The position numbers were made by a program, and so were the translations under genes. A stretch of 64,000 nucleotides of DNA. Origin: UBA1563 sp041667115. GTDB taxonomy: Bacteria; Bacteroidota; Ignavibacteria; Ignavibacteriales; Ignavibacteriaceae. Positions 61,031 through 64,000 of this stretch are shown in pieces (position 1 is the first letter of the stretch; the number at the start of each line of letters is the position of its first letter). The stretch lies in NCBI GenBank assembly GCA_041667115.1, contig JBAYFO010000013.1, positions 1 through 64,000 on the forward strand. Reading direction: 5' to 3'. Under the pieces are notes generated by a model. The model had not been told where the DNA came from. It did not search any database and was given only the letters and a program-made list of their open reading frames with translations.

Positions 61031-63697
61031 ATGGATATGAAAAAAGCGCTTACTCTTATTTTCCTTTTTGCTTCCCTTTTCTCAACATATGCTACTAAAA
61101 TTGATACGCTTTCAAATGGAATAAAAATAAGAGCGATAAAATTAACTTCAACCATTTCCATTGACGGGAAGCTGACGGAAAGTGCATATCAATCTCCAGT
61201 TTCCATTAACAGATTTATTCAAAGAAATCCGAACGAAGGTCAGCCTGCATCAGAGAAAACAGACGTGTGGGTTTTTTACGATGACGACGCGGTCTATTTC
61301 TGCGCAAAAATGTACGACGCTCATCCCGATTCAATTATAAGTTTATTGGGGAGAAGAGATAACTTCCCGAGCTCTGATGAGTTTGGTGTTGGGATTGATC
61401 CCTATTATGACAAACAAACCGGTTATTTTTTTGAAATTAATCCTTCGGGGGCTATCTCCGATGGAACGTTGTATAATGATAGCTGGAGCGACAACTCTTG
61501 GAACGGTATCTGGGATTATGCCGCGTCAATTAACAGTGATGGCTGGAGCGCCGAAATGAAAATTCCTTTTTCTCAACTTCGTTTTAACGCTTCAGATTCA
61601 ATGAAATGGGGGATTAATTTTCTTAGACAAATTGAAAGAAGAAAAGAAGAAGATTATACAATTATGGTTCCCAAAAAGGAAGGGGGATTCGTCTCTCACT
61701 TTGCCGATCTCGACGGATTAGAGGGAATTAAAGATAAACCCCGAATTGAAATACTTCCATACTTCGTACAAAAAGCACAATCTCTTGTACACGATCCGAA
61801 CGATCCATTTTATAAAAACAATAGATATAAAACAACCATCGGAGGAGATATTAAAATCGGGTTAGGCAGCAACCTCTCACTTGATGCAACAATAAATCCC
61901 GATTTTGGTCAAGTTGAAGTTGACCCCGCGGTCGTAAATCTCTCAGCATTTGAAACCTATTTTGATGAAAAAAGACCATTCTTTATTGAAGGGAATAATC
62001 TCCTCAATTTTGGATACGGTGGAGTGAATAATAACTGGAATTTTAATTTCAGTTCGCCGAATTTTGTCTACTCAAGAAGGATCGGTCGCTCCCCCCAATA
62101 TTATCCCGATGTTGACGGGTTCGTTGATCAACCGAATGAAACGCGAATTCTCGGCGCCGCAAAAATTACCGGAAAGCCGGCAACAGATTTTTCTTTTTAC
62201 GGATTGACCGCAATTACACAACGGATGTCTGCAAGTATCGATGATAACGGAAACACTTCTCAACAGGAAGTTGAACCACTTACAAGCTATTCCGTATTTC
62301 GTGGCTTGAAAGAATTTAATAAAGGGAATCAAGGACTTGGATTTCTTGCCACTGCTGTTGATAGAGATTTGCATGATAAAAATCTTGTATCAGTTCTTCC
62401 TAAAAATAGTTTTGTTGGTGGAATTGATGGTTGGACCTATTTAGATGAAGATAAAACTTATGCTGTTAATGGGTATGTAGCAGGTTCATTTGTGAATGGT
62501 TCAAAAGATGCACTTAGCAATTTACAGGAAAAGTCATACCGTTATTTTCAACGCCCGGATGCAACATACGCAAGACTTGATAGCAGCAGAACTTCTCTTA
62601 CCGGTTCGATGGGAAGATTTATGCTGAATAAACAAAAGGGAAATTTTTATTTAAATACTGCCTTCGGTTTTATTACTCCCGGATTTGAATATAATGATCT
62701 GGGTTTTCAAGGGAAGACAAACGCGCTGAATGGGCATACCGTCCTTGGTTATCGCTGGTATGAGACTGATGGAGTATTTCGAAGCAAAGGGGTTTACGCG
62801 TTTGCGTTTAAAAATTTCGATTTTGAAGGAAACTGCGACGGAGACGGCTACGGCAGCTTTGTAAATCTTGAACTAGAAAATTATTACGGATTTGAATTAC
62901 AAGCCTTTTATTTTCCACAGACTTTTTCTTCACGCTTAACCCGCGGAGGTCCAAGCTCTAAGTCTCCGGCGGGATATTCAGCATATTTTTACGGGTATAC
63001 TGATAGCCGTAAAGCCTTAACGCTTTCCTATTCAACTGATTTTTCAAGTGATGATTTAGGAGGAAAATATATCGGTTATAGCGGCACGATGAACGTAAAA
63101 GTTGGCTCAAATCTTACTTTTTCAATCGGACCTTATGTCTCCTTCGGTTTAGAAAAAATTCAATGGGTAACTAAAACTGATGACCAAGGATATGCTCCTA
63201 CTTACGGAAGCAGATATATTTTTGCCGAATTGTCTCAAAAAACTGTAGCTGCAAATATCCGCGTTAACTGGACTTTCACTCCCGTTTTAAGTTTACAATT
63301 GTTTGCTCAGCCTTTATTTTCAACGGGAAAGTATGAATCGTTTAAGCAACTGCATAAAGCGGGAACATTGGATTTTGATGTGTACGGGAAAAATGGTTCA
63401 ACAATCAAGTATCTTTCTACTGATGATGAATATGAAATTACTCCATCCGTTTCCGAAGCTCCGTTTTATATCAGTAATCCAAACTTTAATTACAAATCAT
63501 TTAAAGTGAACATGGTTTTGCGCTGGGAATTCAATTCCGGTTCTACGATGTATTTTGTTTGGACTCACGACAAACAGGATTTTAGAGATCCCGGTGTTCT
63601 TCAGCTAAACAAAGATTTCTCATCTTTAATGGATGCGCCCCCGAACAACATTTTTCTTATAAAAGTAAGTTATTGGTTTGATGCTGCGAAGTGGTAA
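61031..63697 (+). CDS. DUF5916 outer-membrane protein with CBM9-like N-terminus
   Basis: The protein has 888 residues; a start at the second Met (61037) is equally possible. The signal MKKALTLIFLFASLFSTYAT is followed by a family-9 carbohydrate-binding-type domain (about 40-230; ISIDGKLTESAYQ, VWVFYDDDAVYFCAKMYD). The rest is a large DUF5916 beta-barrel region with DATINPDFGQVEVDPAVVNL and FDEKRPFFIEG, ending in VSYWFDAAKW with a terminal aromatic. It is a Bacteroidota outer-membrane protein of unknown function, sometimes linked to polysaccharide use. It has a terminator at 63727. Confidence 0.9.
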   Translation: MDMKKALTLIFLFASLFSTYATKIDTLSNGIKIRAIKLTSTISIDGKLTESAYQSPVSINRFIQRNPNEGQPASEKTDVWVFYDDDAVYFCAKMYDAHPDSIISLLGRRDNFPSSDEFGVGIDPYYDKQTGYFFEINPSGAISDGTLYNDSWSDNSWNGIWDYAASINSDGWSAEMKIPFSQLRFNASDSMKWGINFLRQIERRKEEDYTIMVPKKEGGFVSHFADLDGLEGIKDKPRIEILPYFVQKAQSLVHDPNDPFYKNNRYKTTIGGDIKIGLGSNLSLDATINPDFGQVEVDPAVVNLSAFETYFDEKRPFFIEGNNLLNFGYGGVNNNWNFNFSSPNFVYSRRIGRSPQYYPDVDGFVDQPNETRILGAAKITGKPATDFSFYGLTAITQRMSASIDDNGNTSQQEVEPLTSYSVFRGLKEFNKGNQGLGFLATAVDRDLHDKNLVSVLPKNSFVGGIDGWTYLDEDKTYAVNGYVAGSFVNGSKDALSNLQEKSYRYFQRPDATYARLDSSRTSLTGSMGRFMLNKQKGNFYLNTAFGFITPGFEYNDLGFQGKTNALNGHTVLGYRWYETDGVFRSKGVYAFAFKNFDFEGNCDGDGYGSFVNLELENYYGFELQAFYFPQTFSSRLTRGGPSSKSPAGYSAYFYGYTDSRKALTLSYSTDFSSDDLGGKYIGYSGTMNVKVGSNLTFSIGPYVSFGLEKIQWVTKTDDQGYAPTYGSRYIFAELSQKTVAANIRVNWTFTPVLSLQLFAQPLFSTGKYESFKQLHKAGTLDFDVYGKNGSTIKYLSTDDEYEITPSVSEAPFYISNPNFNYKSFKVNMVLRWEFNSGSTMYFVWTHDKQDFRDPGVLQLNKDFSSLMDAPPNNIFLIKVSYWFDAAKW

Positions 63698-63726
63698 ATG
63701 AGAATACAGAAGTAAGAATGAATTGA

Positions 63727-63766
63727 TAAAAACTTCCGGTGCTTGTAAAATAACGGAAGTTTTTTT
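63727..63766 (+). terminator. Rho-independent terminator
   Basis: AACTTCCG (63731-63738) pairs with CGGAAGTT (63754-63761), followed by TTTTT. It ends the DUF5916 gene. Confidence 0.85.
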
Positions 63767-63812
63767 AATCTCAGTTTCCTATACGGCGAACCACTATCAA
63801 CAAACAACTAAC

Positions 63813-63836
63813 AAAAAAGCCGCCCGAAAGCGGCTT
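63813..63836 (-). terminator. Rho-independent terminator (minus strand)
   Basis: On the minus strand AAGCCGC, TTTCGG, GCGGCTT and then TTTTT. It closes the partial gene that enters from the right edge. Confidence 0.85.
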
Positions 63837-63865
63837 CTGAAAGAGAAGGTCGAAAAATAAAATTT

Positions 63866-64000
63866 TATTTAACGAGATTCATTTTTATTGATTGCATATA
63901 GTTTCCGGCTTTAATTCTTACGAAATAAATTCCGCTTGATACTTTGTTTCCGAATTCGTTTACCGTATCCCATGAAGTTTGGAATGATCCGGCGTTATAC
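63866..64000 (-). CDS. T9SS sorting-domain protein, C-terminal end (runs off window)
   Basis: The minus-strand frame is open from 64000 to the TAA at 63866-63868. It reads YNAGSFQTSWDTVNEFGNKV, then SSGIYFVRIKAGNYMQSIKM and NLVK. The SSGIYFVRIKAG...KMNLVK ending is the last part of the type IX secretion sorting domain. The upstream domains are outside the window, so function is unknown. Confidence 0.85.

Noticed and set aside
1..64000. tRNA, rRNA or transposase genes
   Set aside because: I scanned for T-arm patterns, rRNA words and transposase motifs by eye and saw none; a covariance search would be more sensitive.

Overview
The window is an AT-rich bacterial chromosome segment with dense coding on both strands. 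No tRNA, rRNA, CRISPR array, integrase or transposase is visible. It most likely comes from the Ignavibacteria (Bacteroidota/Chlorobi group). Several secreted proteins end in a type IX secretion-type sorting domain with the NYPNPFNP motif (11006, 25028, 34317 and the partial gene at the right edge). It also carries bshA, DUF3494 proteins, Bacteroidota-style promoters (TTTG-N19/20-TAnnTTTG) and DUF5916, M16 and GH9/GH16 proteins. This lineage call is inference from gene content.

Layout. (1) 1-5 kb is an accessory, repeat-rich stretch: the N-terminus of a probable restriction-modification methylase, a lipoprotein, a frameshifted conserved protein, a 12-unit 42-bp tandem repeat, three copies of a dispersed hairpin element and many short palindromes. 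(2) 5-7.2 kb is an orphan PAS sensor histidine kinase on the minus strand. (3) 7.7-28.1 kb is a co-oriented island of envelope and stress genes: an MCE-type lipid transporter (mlaEFD-like), three DUF3494 'ice-binding' proteins in different architectures, three OmpA-domain proteins, two CsbD proteins, an lmo0937-type peptide, an AI-2E-family permease, a LysE-family exporter, small lipoproteins and a sugar transferase. (4) 28-38 kb holds an exported Memo-family protein, a GH9/deacetylase fusion, a cytidylate-kinase-like protein, a GH16 glucanase, and the lipopolysaccharide genes for a GT9 glycosyltransferase and KDO transferase. (5) 38-64 kb is mostly housekeeping and sugar metabolism: DinB, isoaspartyl peptidase, epimerase, nitrilase, ybaK, ferredoxin, tex, gdx, YitT, AMP nucleosidase, M16 peptidase, nucleotide-sugar dehydrogenase, bshA, then an overlapping heparinase-PfkB-RmlD-GH13 operon and a DUF5916 outer-membrane protein.

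Main discovery. Eight copies of a roughly 41-bp element lie in the island (7693, 10278, 10891, 12497, 19542, 23372, 24921, 27232). All point the same way as the next gene and end 62-122 bp before it (80 or 120 bp at the copy with a leader ORF). Each has TAGTTCC (or a close variant), exactly 17 bp, then C(G/T)ATT. The spacer's first eight bases, TTTTTCAT, are identical in all eight. I found no copy elsewhere in the window. This looks like the promoter or operator signature of an undescribed envelope-stress regulon, with a fixed -35/-10-like geometry but an unusually conserved spacer. The controlling sigma factor or regulator is not in the window; the adjacent orphan histidine kinase is a possible but unproven partner.

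Two genes (2123-2773 and YitT at 45745) show single-event frameshifts, which may be real or sequencing errors.
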